Shown: positions 22,101 through 35,500 of the stretch, piece after piece
Position numbering within the stretch: position 1 is the stretch's first letter
How the letters are laid out: every line of letters begins with the position of its first letter
Source: Morinoia aosen
Taxonomy: Eukaryota > Arthropoda > Malacostraca > Amphipoda > Talitridae
Direction: 5' to 3'
DNA: 64,000 nucleotides
Assembly: GCA_030386875.1 (NCBI GenBank)
Contig: CM059560.1
Coordinates: 49,828,757-49,892,756, forward strand
Position numbers and translations under genes: made by a program
The notes under the pieces: generated by a model
Seen by the model: only the letters and a program-made list of their open reading frames with translations
Told to the model about the DNA's origin: nothing
Databases searched by the model: none

Positions 22101-25100
22101 ATAACTTACAGTGAGTAGGCAAAATACTCATGACTTACCTTAAGTGACAGGCCTTTTGCTTTCTTCTCCCTGAGCGCACAAGTATGTTGTTACGAGTTGG
22201 AATACGATTCAAACTTTCTACATCGCTACACAAGTTGCGATCACTTTTACTTCGTTAGTATTGAAAAATACGACTTACTGTGTCCGGGCCTAAACATTAG
22301 AGTTAACCAATCGCACTCAGTTTAAATTCCTAACATTCTCAAGCGTACTCTACATGCTCTTATACTATGTGAGTGGTGGGTACCGAGGCTTACGTTCTTG
22401 AGCATGTGGGGTGCCTCGGCCCGCTCGTGTTACTCGTTAGTTGTAAGCCAAACGAAGGACGCAACCAAAAGGCAATAAGTGTAGTGAGGCTCCATATGGG
22501 CCGGGCCTCGAGCCCCCTCTGCGTCGCGCTGTGCCGTCTTACTCCTAAGGTTCTTCGAGCATAAGTGGAACTAAATGTGATCTCTGTTGCATTGTTTTAA
22601 GTAAGTAGCACCAAACGAGTCTATTGTTTGCATAAGTAGCACTTTAAATTGTTAGTTGTAGCCCTGCGAACTCGGTGTACTTTACCTCCAATTTTCGTCC
22701 TCAAGGAATACTATGTGAAGTTTACCCAACAATATGTGTTGTGTGTGATGTGAACATGTGTGAATTTTTCGCCTCATCGTCAGGTCTGGAATGTGGTCTG
22801 GGTTAGGTTTAAGGAACGAGAAGTTCGCTAATGGAAGTTTTAAATTCCCGCATTAAAACAATTGTTACAATCGAACTAGTGCTTAGGCTGAATACAGGAA
22901 AGACTCGCATCTTGTTTTCCGTGCGTGTTTGAAGAATGTCTGTTTTCTCGACCGAAAAGGTAAAGAAAGGCTTAGACTGGCATTTGTTACGCAATGTGTG
23001 CGCACAGTCCCTATCAAAAACGGAATCAAGTTAATTCATTATTTTCTATTTTACGGCTTATCAGTTATACGTTACAAAACCTGCAAATTTTATTACATGG
23101 CTGCTTCCATGATGTTTGTAGCAATTACTGAATCATAAGAGTTTGGGATATAGGTTTAATATGTGAAAAGAAGTTCGTAACTTTTTGAGTTGGTAAAAAC
23201 ACTATCAAGTTTGGATATAGTGAGGAGTTCGCTGAATATCACATGTTTTGTCGATTGGGACTAAAAGTTTTGATTTTAATTCAACGTTCGTTGATTCAGT
23301 TTAGTTTCAGGCTGAATGCTGTCACTAGTCCAAATGTACGCTCCACTGGGCAGACATTGAATCAAGTTCTCGTATCGTACATCCTCGATACGCCAACGAG
23401 GAAAAGACATTGTTATTCATTTTAAGAAAGGAAAACTGACTGAGGCTTCAAGGCTCGGTAAAAATTCTGGAGGACAGTTAACATCGATGAATTTGGAGAA
23501 AGCTAGTTCTCATTTCTAGCTTAATATTTACGAGTGGTATTGGTCCTTTCAATTCCCTTGTATTTTTCGATGTTTTTCAACACCTGAACATGATTGGAGT
23601 ATAATAAGATTGTGTCATGGTCTTAATGTCATTAAATTAACTATACAAAATATTTCTCTTCCTAACTTTTGCCGAGTCGCTCTTATATCGTGGTGAGTCT
23701 CTGCACGGCTTCTTACTTTGCTCAACTCGCGTGGTTCTTGTTTTGAAAGTTCTGGGTTTCACGGAAATGATTTAATACCAGTTACGTTTTCCGAGTACCC
23801 ATCAAATACCCTTAGAGTTCGTAATCGACCGATGGATATTTTCTATTATTTAGAGTAGTTGCTTGTTCTACATAAGTTAGATAATTTTCTGATGATTATG
23901 GTTTAAAAAGTGGCGAAGAACCTTTTTTTCTTGTTTGCACAGATGCGATGTATAATGGACTTCACACATTTCGCTTGAGACATTTGCGCCGATTACGACA
24001 GGAGCTCGAAGTTACCACAATTGTTCCAACGCTATGAATTTATGATAGGCCAAAATGTTATCGTAGTTGAAATCATCATTTTTGTTGGTTACCTTTTCTA
24101 CAATAGAGTGAACGAATTGCTGTGAGTTTATTAAAAACTACACATTGAGTAACTAGGCCTGTTATATTTGAGTTCTGAATAAAGAAACTTGGGAAAACTC
24201 TGTTCAGCCTTTCTTTCATGACGCATCAAGAGCGCTGCCACATCACGTTGTCAACGTTTCTATTTGTTTATTTCCCCATTCTTTCAAATTCATTTTAATA
24301 ATTGAGTATGACTTGACATGCGAGATGAATACTTTATTTACAACGCTTAGAAATTAGAATTACTGATGATTTTCTCAGAAAACATACTAAGAGAATTGCT
24401 TTCCATTTTCTTTGTCTTAGCCAGTAAGTTCCGTGCATTCGGTTTAAGGAAAAATTTGGCATTCTCACTAAACGAACTATTAGTTCGGTTTATTACGGTC
24501 TAAATTCCTTCGAATTCCCCACTGCTTAGTTAAGTCAATTCATAAGTCAAAAAAGTGTTACCTTTATTATTTGTTTCTTGTTAATAAATTTGAACTATTT
24601 ATCGAGTCAGAAGATTATAAATTATACGAATCCATTATAATAATCGTGTATTATCTTAGATATGTTTTTGATTTCAATTTGAATTATATTTGATTTGAAA
24701 TCTAGAATTGGGCGGTATTTGATTTGTATGTAAAATTTATTTTAAATAGTTACCTGGTTGACCAATTGAATTAGTATATTGTACTGCTGGTTGCTGCATT
24801 TGTAAGTTAACTTGTAGGATGTTCGAGTGAAATGGTTGCTGTTATGAATTGATGTACTTGATCTTAGACGTTATGTTGCTAAGTGTTTGCGATCATTCGT
24901 GTCAGATCTAGAATGTCCGACTTTGTTCTACTGTAGCACTGATGACGAGTAGATGGTATCACTCGAACTTCATTGCTTGACTGCTGAGGAAGGTTGCGAT
25001 GCTACACGTGACCGAATCAGTGAGAAATCATTGCCGAAATAGTGACTAAAATTAAGTAGTATATCACACGTTATTGCGGTGGAGAGTTTCAAATGCAACC

Positions 25101-25240
25101 TTCAGCTAACAAAGAAAGTACACCCCGCTGCATGCTGACAGATCTGAAATTGTGGGATCATATTTTGATTGAGCTCTTCACAGCGCGGTGATTTGGGATC
25201 TGTGATAGTAATTTATAATTATAGCGCGGTGGCTTCTTTG
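19170..25240. other. Long non-coding stretch, nothing recognised
   Basis: Unique-looking AT-rich DNA. A GC-richer patch at about 22365-22565 has an open + frame but no recognisable domain. Confidence 0.45.
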
Positions 25241-25290
25241 GAGATTCGTAGCCCAATGCGGTAACCACGAGGCCTCATCAAAAGCTGTTA
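25241..25290 (-). repeat. tRNA-like fragment (SINE head remnant)
   Basis: On the minus strand this reads GGCCTCGTGGTTACCGCATT then GGGCTACGAATC, which fits a tRNA 5' half with an A-box and a plausible anticodon stem. No matching 3' half or B-box follows. It resembles the minus-strand tRNA-like sequence near 33040. Confidence 0.35.
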
Positions 25291-27220
25291 GATACAAAAC
25301 TGATAGCAGCATCAATCATTTGTGGGTTATTGTGATAATGAATTAAATTAGGTATCGAAGTCCACAAAATTGTATAATATATCAAGTAATCCGGAAACTG
25401 TTAGTAAAAAGCTAGGAAAAAGGAAGGGGGATATAAGGTTTTCATCTTCATTCACTCGATCGAATATTTAGATATTTTAAATGAGTTGTATTTACATATC
25501 TATTCAGTGAAATGTGATTATGATACAAATCAAATTTCGTGCTGTTTGCAAAAGATTTTTGCGAGTAGCTTTAGTGTTGATAGGTCGAAGCCATTGAAAA
25601 ATTTCCCGCCTGACATACTTTTTAAAAATACGATTTTGTCTGCAACTTTGAGGTTTATCAGCATGCCATAGCCTGAACCGCTGAAGAACAGGGAAAGAAC
25701 AATTTTTTTCCGCTCTGCATACGGTGATTTTTAGTTTCTATGTCCCTGTTAAAGTATTCTTTGAGAGGCAAGAATTTTCTAAATACAAACGATTCAGTAA
25801 TTACTGTCTTCAACGATAAGTTCCCCCAGTCACCAGATGAATTTTTTGCTGCTTTAGGTCTCTTGTTTCAGGTAATATGTAATTGTATTACTTGTACGTA
25901 GTTCTCGCAAATAGCAGAGGAAATTTCTTGCGGCCTGCGAAGTATATTCGGTTTTGTTCCACTTCGTACTGTGGAAGCAATAGAATTGTCCATCAGCTCG
26001 GTTACGTTCAATGACCACGAACACAAATATATATGTGGTTTTAATGCTAGAGTGCTTTACAGTCCTTACCTGCTGTAGATGTATGAACGCAAAGTAAAGT
26101 GTTAACCCTACCGCTCGAACCAATATGAAATTTTGTGGTTAATTCGCTTGCACTTTTGGTTAATTCACTTAACGCAATCATAATAGGACATGGAAAAGTC
26201 AGCAAACTAATGCAGCAAATTACAGCAGCAAACTGACCTTCAAGCAGTTCGTTTGGTACCATCTACACGTCAGAACAATACCTTTAACTGTTGGGATCAG
26301 AGTTTCTTGTAAACATCCTGGAGGGAGGGAAAACTATGAAGTAAGCAATGCTACAGATGCTAATGGCGATGCTTTATCATCGTCTTGGGATATTAGCGGC
26401 AAGTTTTTTACCTTGGAACAAGTGAAAACGACTGCAGTGTCTCTGCAGCAGTTGCTAGAACAGTTTCTTCTCGCTGGACGACGCAGCTGTTGTTGCAAGA
26501 CTACTGACAGCAGCTGAGAAAATGTCCGTTTGGCATCGATGGGCTTTTCTGATAACATCATGCGTTATCTACCGAAATACAGCTCGGCGGTTGGTGACTG
26601 ATGATCAGGAGTTACGTGGTGATGACGAGCTTGATGCAAACAACTGTTCTGAGTCGATGGTTGCTCGCTGGTCTCAATTAGCTGAAAGAATCGCTGCTGC
26701 TCTCAAAGCAATCGTATTCTTTCTGCTAGCGTGCTAGCGTGCAACTGCGGACACGATGGGCGGTTGCTGCTGGTATTGGTAGTAATGGAAGCCCATCGCT
26801 GTAGTACGGACAGTTGTTCGCTGTCTGCATCATTAAACATTCCTGCTGCTCTCATTGTTGTTTTTTCTCTTTTTCTTCTCTTCTTCATCTCGATCTTCTT
26901 TCAGTGTTTCCAGAAATTTCAAATAAAACCTATTGAATGTTCACATTGATTTGTTTCCTTTATTTAGGATTATGCTAGAATGATGCTTCTGTCGAATTTA
27001 ATTCGAACTCTAAAAATTTTGCTGGTATTACAATTCAGCGTTTCTTCACTGTGCTGATTGCAACCTTACGCTTGCGTCTTTTTCTTTATAAATTTGATCA
27101 ATATTATCCATAATAAAGTACGGAGAGTTTTTGCCCAGGGCCGGGATTTTTTTCGGAAGTATTTTAGCATACTAGTACTTACTAGCGGCGAAGCACAAAT
27201 CTAATTAGAAAATGAACTTT
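25291..27220. other. Non-coding stretch, nothing recognised
   Basis: A GC-richer patch at about 26440-26760 gives short open frames on both strands without a domain or consistent splice sites. Confidence 0.4.
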
Positions 27221-27290
27221 TTAGCCTAATATTCAGTAGTCAATATTCAGTAGTCAATATTCTTTAGCCTAATATTCAGTAGTCAATTTT
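27221..27290. repeat. Short tandem repeat
   Basis: TTAGCCTAATATTCAGTAGT and CAATATTCAGTAGT are repeated in alternation (units starting about 27221, 27241 and 27263). Confidence 0.75.
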
Positions 27291-28298
27291 AGAAAATGTT
27301 CATCCACCTCACTTCTCTTTGACTTCGCTACAATTCCGCGGTAACTATTACTCTCAATATATTTTAATATTTAGCGCGTCTTTTTAATGTTGCTGCTAAA
27401 ACATACTGCTTGCAACTCGGATTCATCATGTTTGAAACTCCTTACCAATTACAAACAATACTTGATGGTCGTCTCTTCATTTCAGAGATTTCTGTGGACA
27501 ACAGCAGTGGCACAACCTTGTGAGGATTTTTGTTTGACGCTTTCTATCATTGTATAATTACAAAATTAACTTCGGTAGAATTACCAAAGCGACAACTAAT
27601 TGGCTTTAACCGAAGTTTTCGTTAACGGAGTTTATTATAATTGTTCTGATTAATACTATAAATTTACTCCAGGATTTGCTTAGAGAAAAATTCTTTTGTC
27701 TCAGTATGTGCGACGTAGCAGGCTTCAAACACCAGCGGATAAATATCCGCCGACTGAGAATGCTCTCAGTAGAAACAACATTCCGTGTATTCCGTGCTCT
27801 CAGTAGAAACAACATCGATCAGCCTGGAAGGACAAGTTCCGGATTCGTTAGTCAAATATAAAGTAAGTTTCAACTTCAATGCAATGAACACCTGTCAGTG
27901 GAGACCGACTCATCGTAGAACATTATAGCAATGACGCTGAATATAGCGAGTGAAAGGCTTAGAATGTTGGATAGAGTAAGATCACTCTGGTATTTGCCGC
28001 TGTATTCCAAGGGATTTTGAGGCAGTCTTGGTGTTTGATTGCTTGCACTTCAGAAGTTCGATGATAATTTTTCCCTAACCTTGCTTCACGTCGAGGCATT
28101 TCAATTATTCTACCGTGGATATTCCATGAATGGAAAGATTTTCATTCATGAAAAATTAATGTTAGATCTCCAAAGTTGAAGGGACGCGTTTCAGCATTTA
28201 ATACCTGAGAAAATATATAACTGAACACCTTCGAAAGCCTATAGTACTATTATAAACCTACCGCCTGTAAGTTCACACATCCGCTCAATGTTCAATGT
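27291..28298. other. Non-coding stretch, nothing recognised
   Basis: No exon or repeat that I can support. A short internal duplication (CTCAGTAGAAACAACAT) occurs at about 27766 and 27799. Confidence 0.4.
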
Positions 28299-28437
28299 TG
28301 TTTATAATTTCCTGATGATGACATCGGGAAAACCACGTGACAGTCAGAGCCCACAAACCGTAGTAGTTTTCTCATTCATCCGTTACTCCTAATATAATAT
28401 ATTGTACATATGTAAATTGTATGTAAATAAAAAAAAA
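28299..28437 (+). repeat. Dispersed repeat R2, copy 1 (probable retroelement 3' end)
   Basis: Starts GTTTATAATTTCCTGATGAT and ends in a T/A-rich tail with GTAAATTGTATGTAAATAAA and an A run. About 125 bases match 31094-31219 with a single visible substitution (CCGTAGTAG versus CCGTTGTAG). The CCTGATGATGACATCGGG motif plus a GTAAATTG-like tail suggests the 3' end of a LINE or SINE (inference). Confidence 0.75.
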
Positions 28438-29376
28438 TGCACCAACACTGACGAATAGCATCCCAGTGGGATGAAAAATTGAAATTATAATAATTATCTA
28501 AGATACTTAAAAAGAGATAAGTATCTAAGATACTTATTTTAGGGTACTATATCAAGACTACTTATTTGTATCCTTAATGCTGCCCTGACAGCGAGCGTAA
28601 CACTTTAAACGAGATGGTCGCGGCAATAGTGGTCCACAACTTCGAAGTGCATTAGGCAAACCCTCCAGCTCATTGAGCTTGCAATTCACTCCCTACCACA
28701 ATGTCAAGAGATGAAAAATCATTATAATTATGAACAAATTCAGTTGTGAAATACAGCGGTCAGTAAATATAATCGAAAGTGAAATTTGCTCAAGTCATGT
28801 GCGCTGAATGTCCTCCACGAAGGAAACCGAGCAATAAATTTACCCTACCGTAGCCACAGGTGACAAAGATTGCTCTTAGGGTTTTACAGTAAGACAGACT
28901 TAATGCATAAATATAAAACATTGTTGAGCCCGATATTTACATATCTAGTGGGGCTTAGGAATCCTACGTACAACACCTGCTGAGAAGCACCAGCCTCCCA
29001 CGCACGAAAGCCTTTCTAGAGCAGTCGAAGTAGCCCAACAGCATTTTCCCCGGGGGCTAGCCCGCCACTGTGAAACGCTAACTTCACAGACGATGGTTAA
29101 AGTTACACTGGCGAGGCGAGGGTCTTACGCTGGCGAGGGTTAAAACTACTACGGCCATAAGCGTCATCACCATCCAGAGCGAAATTCAAGAACCTCACCT
29201 GCGTCATCAGGAACACGGAGTTCCTTAGTCGTGCTCCGACTGATCCGATCCGATTCAGTGGAAGCACCAGGATCTGTCAAGAGCTATCTATTTTTAAATT
29301 TATTAGTTGAGCATTTCTGCTAAAATCTATGCTATTTTTTTTTTGAAGGTCGTCGTAGGTGTAAATGGGAGGAGAA
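28438..29376. other. Non-coding stretch
   Basis: Contains a small inverted repeat, AGATACTTA ... TAAGTATCT, at about 28500-28545. Nothing else recognised. Confidence 0.4.
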
Positions 29377-29735
29377 TGCCATAAGCTAGTTCAAGTCTCC
29401 CTAACCACAACAAAAATGTTCCCAATAGTAGGAGGAGGAAAGCCCTATTTAGTGTAAAATTAAGGAACGGTCTGTGCACAGTGGGTGTCTCTACGCCTGA
29501 GCATAAAAACAGCAAGATTGAGGAAATTTGATGAACCAAATACAAGTTGGAGAAGAAAGTAGTAGGAATGGAAAAACGGGAAAATAGTAGAACGAAAAAA
29601 GATTGTCTGTGTCAAAAAAAACTTATTCTACTTCAACAAAAGGAAGGCTTGCCTAAACTTTAGCTCAGGACCTCACACTTTCCCTCTGGAGGCGCTAATT
29701 CCCGGAAACATGATAGTTTTATCCCTCTGAGGGGG
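29377..29735 (+). mobile_element. Repeat family R1 copy
   Basis: Head AGCTAGTTCAAGTCTCCCTAA near 29384. Inner landmarks are CCCTATTTAGTGT, ACAGCAAGATTGA and TTTAGCTCAGGACCTCACA. Tail CGCTAATTCCC...ATCCCTCTGAGGGGG ends about 29735. Same length and order as the copies at 4123 and 41053 but more diverged. No target duplication could be recognised. Confidence 0.72.
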
Positions 29736-31093
29736 TTGGTCCCTAAAAATGTTCCTAAGGCATTCAGGAAAAATTCCGAATATGCGAAATGTGAGAATAA
29801 TGAATTAACCGGCTCAGTCTGATGCGGCCATAACGCCTGTAACAAGGAAAGAAAAATTGAGGAAAACTCGACTCAATACAATAGCTAATATAATAAATCC
29901 ACGTCAAATAAATGAGAATTAGCAGCATTAAGACGACTCAAAGGCAATACCTACCAAACCGATAACTCAGGAACAATCGTTAACAGTTGTCAACATTGAA
30001 CAGAGTAGAAATTAAATGCAGATACCTGCACATATAAGTTCAAATTTTACGATTAATCCCATTAAGTCCTCAAGTCAACTCCCCACTAGTGCTCCAGCAC
30101 GTCACCATAAATAGGTGGAAGGTAGCAGGGAGGAGAGGAGGGCTAAGCTTGCGGGCATTCATGCCATGATGGAAAGTTCTCCAGGAAGGCCGTAGGGAAA
30201 AGGGCGTAAGAATAGAACGGATCGCAAGCGACTCGCTCACATCTGGAATTAAAAATTCCTTTAGGATGCCGAGTTTCAGCCTACACTAAACGCGAAGAAC
30301 CGAGCAAGACTAAAATCTAGTTTTAGTGGTGGGAAGAAAAAAAAGTCAACAATTCTGGTCATACTCACAATTCATGCAGAAATGCTTTGAAGGATGTATG
30401 TCTTCACATTGATAGCCAGCAACATTGCGTAGTTGTGCCTATGTTGGGTTGGTAAGAGTGTGAATGGAAACAAATTAAGGTACTTGCAAATCAAAAGGTT
30501 TACTGTTCAGTAATTGGACTCCGGAAAAAGACGGGCACTAGTCGGAGTGAACATGCTTACAGCAGGAAAATTCTAAAAAATATTATGCTCAAATACTACG
30601 GAGATATTTGATTTTGAAAGGAAGGGAAAGGGCTAGCTAACTTAACTTACGGAAGCCTTGTAGAACATGCGGATCTAAAACAAATGAACAAATATTTGGG
30701 CTGAAATCGATTTCTATACTTCCACATAATATACTGAATGAGAACAGGTGAAGTATATAATTTATGTACCCCAAGTGCCAGATTTTGTTCATTTTTATTC
30801 AATAATGTATGTTTTAGGACACAGAATCATTTCACGCGCACAGATGTAGCGATAAATTTCTCAGGGAGCCTGTGTACTAATTCTATTTTCTGAAATACCT
30901 GATAAATTTTTGATAAATAATTTAATACTTACTGGTCGCAGAGCATTTAATAAATCTAACCGTCTCCAGTTTCAAATTTCCGTTGTTTAGTAATGATTTG
31001 AAGAAATTTATTCTGCTTTATTAAATTGACGACTGCATTGCTCGTGTACTTGAAAAAGAGATCCCATAAATTGGAAACGCAAAAACATGGGCT
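29736..31093. other. Non-coding stretch, nothing recognised
   Basis: No exon, RNA or repeat supported. Confidence 0.4.
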
Positions 31094-31219
31094 AGTTTAT
31101 AATTTCCTGATGATGACATCGGGAAAACCACGTGACAGTCAGAGCCCACAAACCGTTGTAGTTTTCTCATTCATCCGTTACTCCTAATATAATATATTGT
31201 ACATATGTAAATTGTATGG
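31094..31219 (+). repeat. Dispersed repeat R2, copy 2
   Basis: Near-identical to 28299-28424, same strand, ending at TGTAAATTGTATG. The copies are about 2.8 kb apart. This copy lacks the A-rich tail of copy 1. Confidence 0.75.
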
Positions 31220-32573
31220 TCATTAAAATATCGTCTAGTCATTGGTACATGAGATTAAGTACAAATAGTGCGAAGAATTGATATCTGAAAGAAAAATTGA
31301 GCAACGAAATTTCTACGTACGAACATAAATGATTAAGTAGTTTGGCAAAAATTCTTCATGCATATACGTGAAATAGGATTTAAAGAGATGGAAGCAAATG
31401 TAGGTGAATTGAAATTTAGAAATTTTAAAATTGGAACGCGTTGGTTGGAATATTTTATTCGAAGTTATAATTTAAAGTTTATTTCTACATCTATTCATAG
31501 CACGTCTCAGGTTGGAAGTGAAGAAAAATATTTCCTGAAGACGGAACAAAGAATTGTTCTTTCATGAGTTATACCTTGACGAAGAAAAATAACTGGTATT
31601 ATGGGCATCGCATTGTCCTCGAATATGGCGAATGGAGAATGAATTATTGCTGGTCATTGTAAACGCCAGTGTTCCCGTTCGACGCTGCTGGTATTCTTTG
31701 GTTAGTGTATTTTGTATTTTAAATAAAGTCAGCTTGGGTATTGTCCTGATTTTGATTGAAATTGTTGAAAAATTCATTGAATAAAAAACTCTGAGGAAGA
31801 TTGCATCAATAATTACAGGTCGAATGGAAAGAAATGAAAAAAACAGTAATAATCAGTTAATCACAAATGATTAATTTTGCCTTGTAAACTTGAAGTTTTC
31901 AGTGCGCATTCAAATATCAAGCGAACCTCATATACCGAGATTGAAAAAAAATCAGCTTTAAAACCCTTCAGCTAGTCATCCTCTAGAAAAAACGAAGCAA
32001 TGTTACTAAAAACGCAGGTGGCCGACGAAAATAGCCTTTCTCAAGCGTGTTGGGACGGAAGGTTTACGCAACTGCGTTTCGCCCATTGGATCAAACTGCA
32101 TAATGAAAAAGCGATGTCCATTGGGTTTTACCCCTTAACACAATCCAAGTTTTCATTTTATAAATGCCGTTAAATTTGCACAAGTAAAGTAAAATCGTGA
32201 CTTAATAGATTCATGTCAGATAGCACATTGCAAGTGGCAAAACGGACCCTGAAATCGAACGAACAATTAATCAGAACGATTAAACGATTGGGCAGCGATC
32301 TTGAAAAGGAAACTATGTCACCGTCACGATCCAAGCCACTACTTCTCACGTGCTGTCCTCAGGTGAAGATTGAGGGCTTCGTCTAGAGTTTTCTTTAGCG
32401 TCTGACCGCAGAGTTGGTTTCTTTTCATCATATCTTTAGTCACAGTGCAGAAGATGCGCGCATTACTCAGGGTAATTTGAGCGTAGCAGACGTTAATTTC
32501 TGTAGATTTAATTATAGTTCTTCTACAATCACATAGGTAATTAAACATGGGAAAAATTCCCTGAATTATCACC
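31220..32573. other. Non-coding stretch, nothing recognised
   Basis: AT-rich. A + frame near 31358-31567 has no recognisable domain. Confidence 0.4.
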
Positions 32574-32800
32574 GTGAAGGGTGCTCATGCCCCCACTTCT
32601 CGTAATGCAGCACCCCCTGCGGCCCCCACTTGGCAACCCACCAGCTTTGCGGCGGCTCGAGACCCAGCCAACCTCAGTCTCTACCAGTGTGCTATCACTG
32701 CTGCAACTGCTCCTACCGCTCTTGCTGCAATTGCTCCTACCGCTCTTGCACTGCTTCCGTGTCTTGATTTCTTCCCTCACTCAACACCAACAAGAGTTCA
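32574..32800. repeat. GC-rich patch with a 24-bp duplication
   Basis: Pro/Ala/Thr-like composition in one frame and Ser/Arg/Gly in the opposite strand. Two successive copies of a 24-base unit (core TGCTCCTACCGCTCTTGC) lie at about 32702-32750. Strong contrast with the AT-rich surroundings. Function unknown. Confidence 0.5.
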
Positions 32801-32964
32801 TTAGCAGTCTAAGAATTTCCCAGTCAGAGCGACTCCTGGATTTATGAAAGTTATACTCGCAACACTCGTCTGCTTGTGTCAGTGAAGGTGAGTGAGTGGG
32901 CGAGAAGACCTAAATGTAGCGCCACCATCAGATCACGTTGGCACGCAGCGTAGAGGCGCCAAGC

Positions 32965-33042
32965 CTTCGATGGATTTGACCCGGGGCTCTCAATAAAGCC
33001 GGCACAGTGAGTAGCGCAAACGCCACGAGGTCTCGTTAACAT
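32965..33042 (-). repeat. tRNA-like sequence, probable SINE head
   Basis: Read on the minus strand: GACCTCGTGGCGTTTGCGCT (A-box region) and, about 40 bases on, GGGTCAAATCC (B-box-like). The overall tRNA-sized span is about 75 bases. Stem pairing is imperfect, so it is not called a functional tRNA. The sequence continues on the minus strand into a possible SINE body towards 32880. Confidence 0.45.
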
Positions 33043-33635
33043 CCTTATCAAGTTACGAGAATTCGGCCAATCTAAATTTCCCGCTTCGTTTGGAGTTGAT
33101 TGAAATTCGTTGAAACGATAAAGCAAAAATCTAGGGAACGTCTTAATCGTTCCTGGCTAGAACATATGTTAAAATAAATTCTTATTTACGGTTTACCTTT
33201 TCGCTGAATGTTATATGTTGTCAGCAGATAAGAGTTGTATTTTTAAATTCGATATGGTAATTTTGAGGAGCGATAGGGTTAGCCTAGGAGTACGTTGAGC
33301 AAAAGTTGCTACATTTTACGTATGTATGGGATGTATGGGCGTCATTTTGAATGAAATAACTTTTAGCCGAGTAAATGGCTCAGCTGCTTTCCTTTTGAGT
33401 GTATACGATTAACAAAAGTCCCGAAAATATGGTGAATTCACATGATAAAGTGCAAGATGATCATAATTGTTACAAGTATGGATAATGATCGCGCATGACT
33501 GAAATTTAGAACTTGATTCAATGCGCAAACTAAAAATTAAAAAAAAATTCGACTTGAAGTGTAATACCGACGACTTCTCTGGCACACTGAAGTAATATTT
33601 TTTCCCAGAAAGTTTTTGCAATTATTATTATAATC
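33043..33635. other. Non-coding stretch, nothing recognised
   Basis: No supported feature. Confidence 0.4.
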
Positions 33636-33830
33636 ATATTAGTTTAAGATTTCCTAGGATTTCCTTAAGGCGATCTCATGAAAACGAAAACAAAACATTA
33701 TTTAATGTGGACTTTAGACAACGAGGAATCTATGCACAAGTTGTGTCCCAACCCAAGGTACTCTGCCTATAGAAACAATAAGTTAGGAAGGAAGAGGATG
33801 ACAAAAAAAAAAAAACAATTTACCGTCCGT
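33636..33830 (+). mobile_element. Decayed fragment of repeat family R1
   Basis: TTAGTTTAAGA start and the inner landmark TTTAATGTGGAC...GAGGAATCTATGCACAAG match the family. The tail is not recognisable. Confidence 0.5.
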
Positions 33831-35199
33831 AAATTTTACAGTGAGTTGAAATGATGGAAAATAATTACCAATCAAAACAAAAAAGGAAATGGCTTCCAGC
33901 CACTCCAATATACAGTTAGAAAAAAGCGGTCTGAGTACGTCGATGAGAGGAATCGTGTCTTGAGAGAAAATTGATCGAGCATCAGAAAAAAATTAATACA
34001 GAGCATTTCATACCTAGAACATTAATGTATGTAATGGAGGGCACTCGCATGATACCCTACATTCTCGCGGTGGAAAATTTGCTTTAATAGTTTTTTTTTA
34101 TTATGGCTGAAAATACTTAACGAGTTATATTTTTCAACGACTTCGATACAATTCAAGAGAACGTTAATACAAACCTTATCTACCATCAGCCTTATGAATT
34201 TCAAAATTTTTTCTCGCCATACAAACGAGATAGAACAATTTTAAGCCTGCGTATGGCACTTGGGACTGTCGCAATGTTTTAGAGGTAAAATACAACCCAT
34301 AAGAGTTCGTCGCGAAAAATATAAATCACAATTTCAGCGATTATTCCACATCCAAATTTTACTTGAATTGAATTTGAAAGAGCTTAATCGTTGGGGAAAT
34401 TAGTTTTCACTAGGACAAAATACTTAGCGTTATTAAATGAAATTAGGAAGATGAATTAGTCACGAAGATAACTCAAACTAATTTTCTGAAGGTTGGAAAT
34501 TTCGTAAGTTTTCTATGTTCAGCGGAGCTCCTCAAGCTCAAACTTCGACTTTACTGTGATGGCAAATGCCCAAAGTTTAAGCGTAGCTCATTAAATCTTT
34601 TTGTTTCATTGATGGTAGCATTTTTATTGATGTAAGAAAATGAAAGCGGTGATAGACAAGGCTGAACAACTAAAATGACCTCGTTGAACGGTAACTGGCA
34701 AATTGTTACGAATGTGTTACTGAAATACCGAAAAATTGTACATGGTTTGGATTTCAAGCATCGGACTTTCGCAACAAGCTTCGCTACATGAGCCGCGTGC
34801 GTTTGCAACTGTCTCTTGAAGCTGCTAAAAGCTTTCAACAACGATCGATTCAGGAATTTTCGTTTGAACTCACCTACAACTTTAAGAGCTCAGCTTTCTT
34901 CCCACTCAATGCTTACGGAACAAATAAACCTACTGACTGGCCACTTCCAACTCTGTATAAATTTACAATAATGGACAAAATATAATTTAGCAGAAATAGA
35001 GCGCTATTGACTTTGAGGTCAAATTACTTGTTAATTAATGATCTTTAAAAATAAAGGTTTTCAATACTGGTCGTTGAGGCCACGTATTGGCCTAAGTCGC
35101 TAGCTGATTGATACTAGAGGGCTGTAACAGTTGGCAGCTAAAATGACTAACTGCTGACGCTCAGCGTGCAGCTGACAGTAGGTCTTCGGCTTACAGCAG
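33831..35199. other. Non-coding stretch, nothing recognised
   Basis: No supported feature. Confidence 0.4.
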
Positions 35200-35461
35200 G
35201 CAACTGGCATGGAGCAGCAGCAGCAGCAACAGCTGACAGCAGGCGACTGGTATGCAACAGCAACAGCTGACAGCAGGCAACTGGTATACAGCAGCTGCAA
35301 CAGCAACAGCTGACAGCAGGTGACTGGTATGCAGCAGCAGCTGACAGCAGACGACTGGTATGCAGCAGCAGCTGACAGCAGGCGACTGGTATGCAGCAGT
35401 AGCTGACAGCAGGCGACTGATATGCAGCAGCAGCAGCTGCTGACCGCAGGCGACTGATATG

Positions 35462-35500
<39 letters not shown>

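Noticed and set aside
22373..22564. 63-codon + strand frame in a GC-richer patch
   Set aside because: No recognised family, no splice or promoter signals.
26334..26760. Cluster of overlapping short frames on both strands
   Set aside because: No shared splice sites, no domain, and composition explained by a locally higher GC content.
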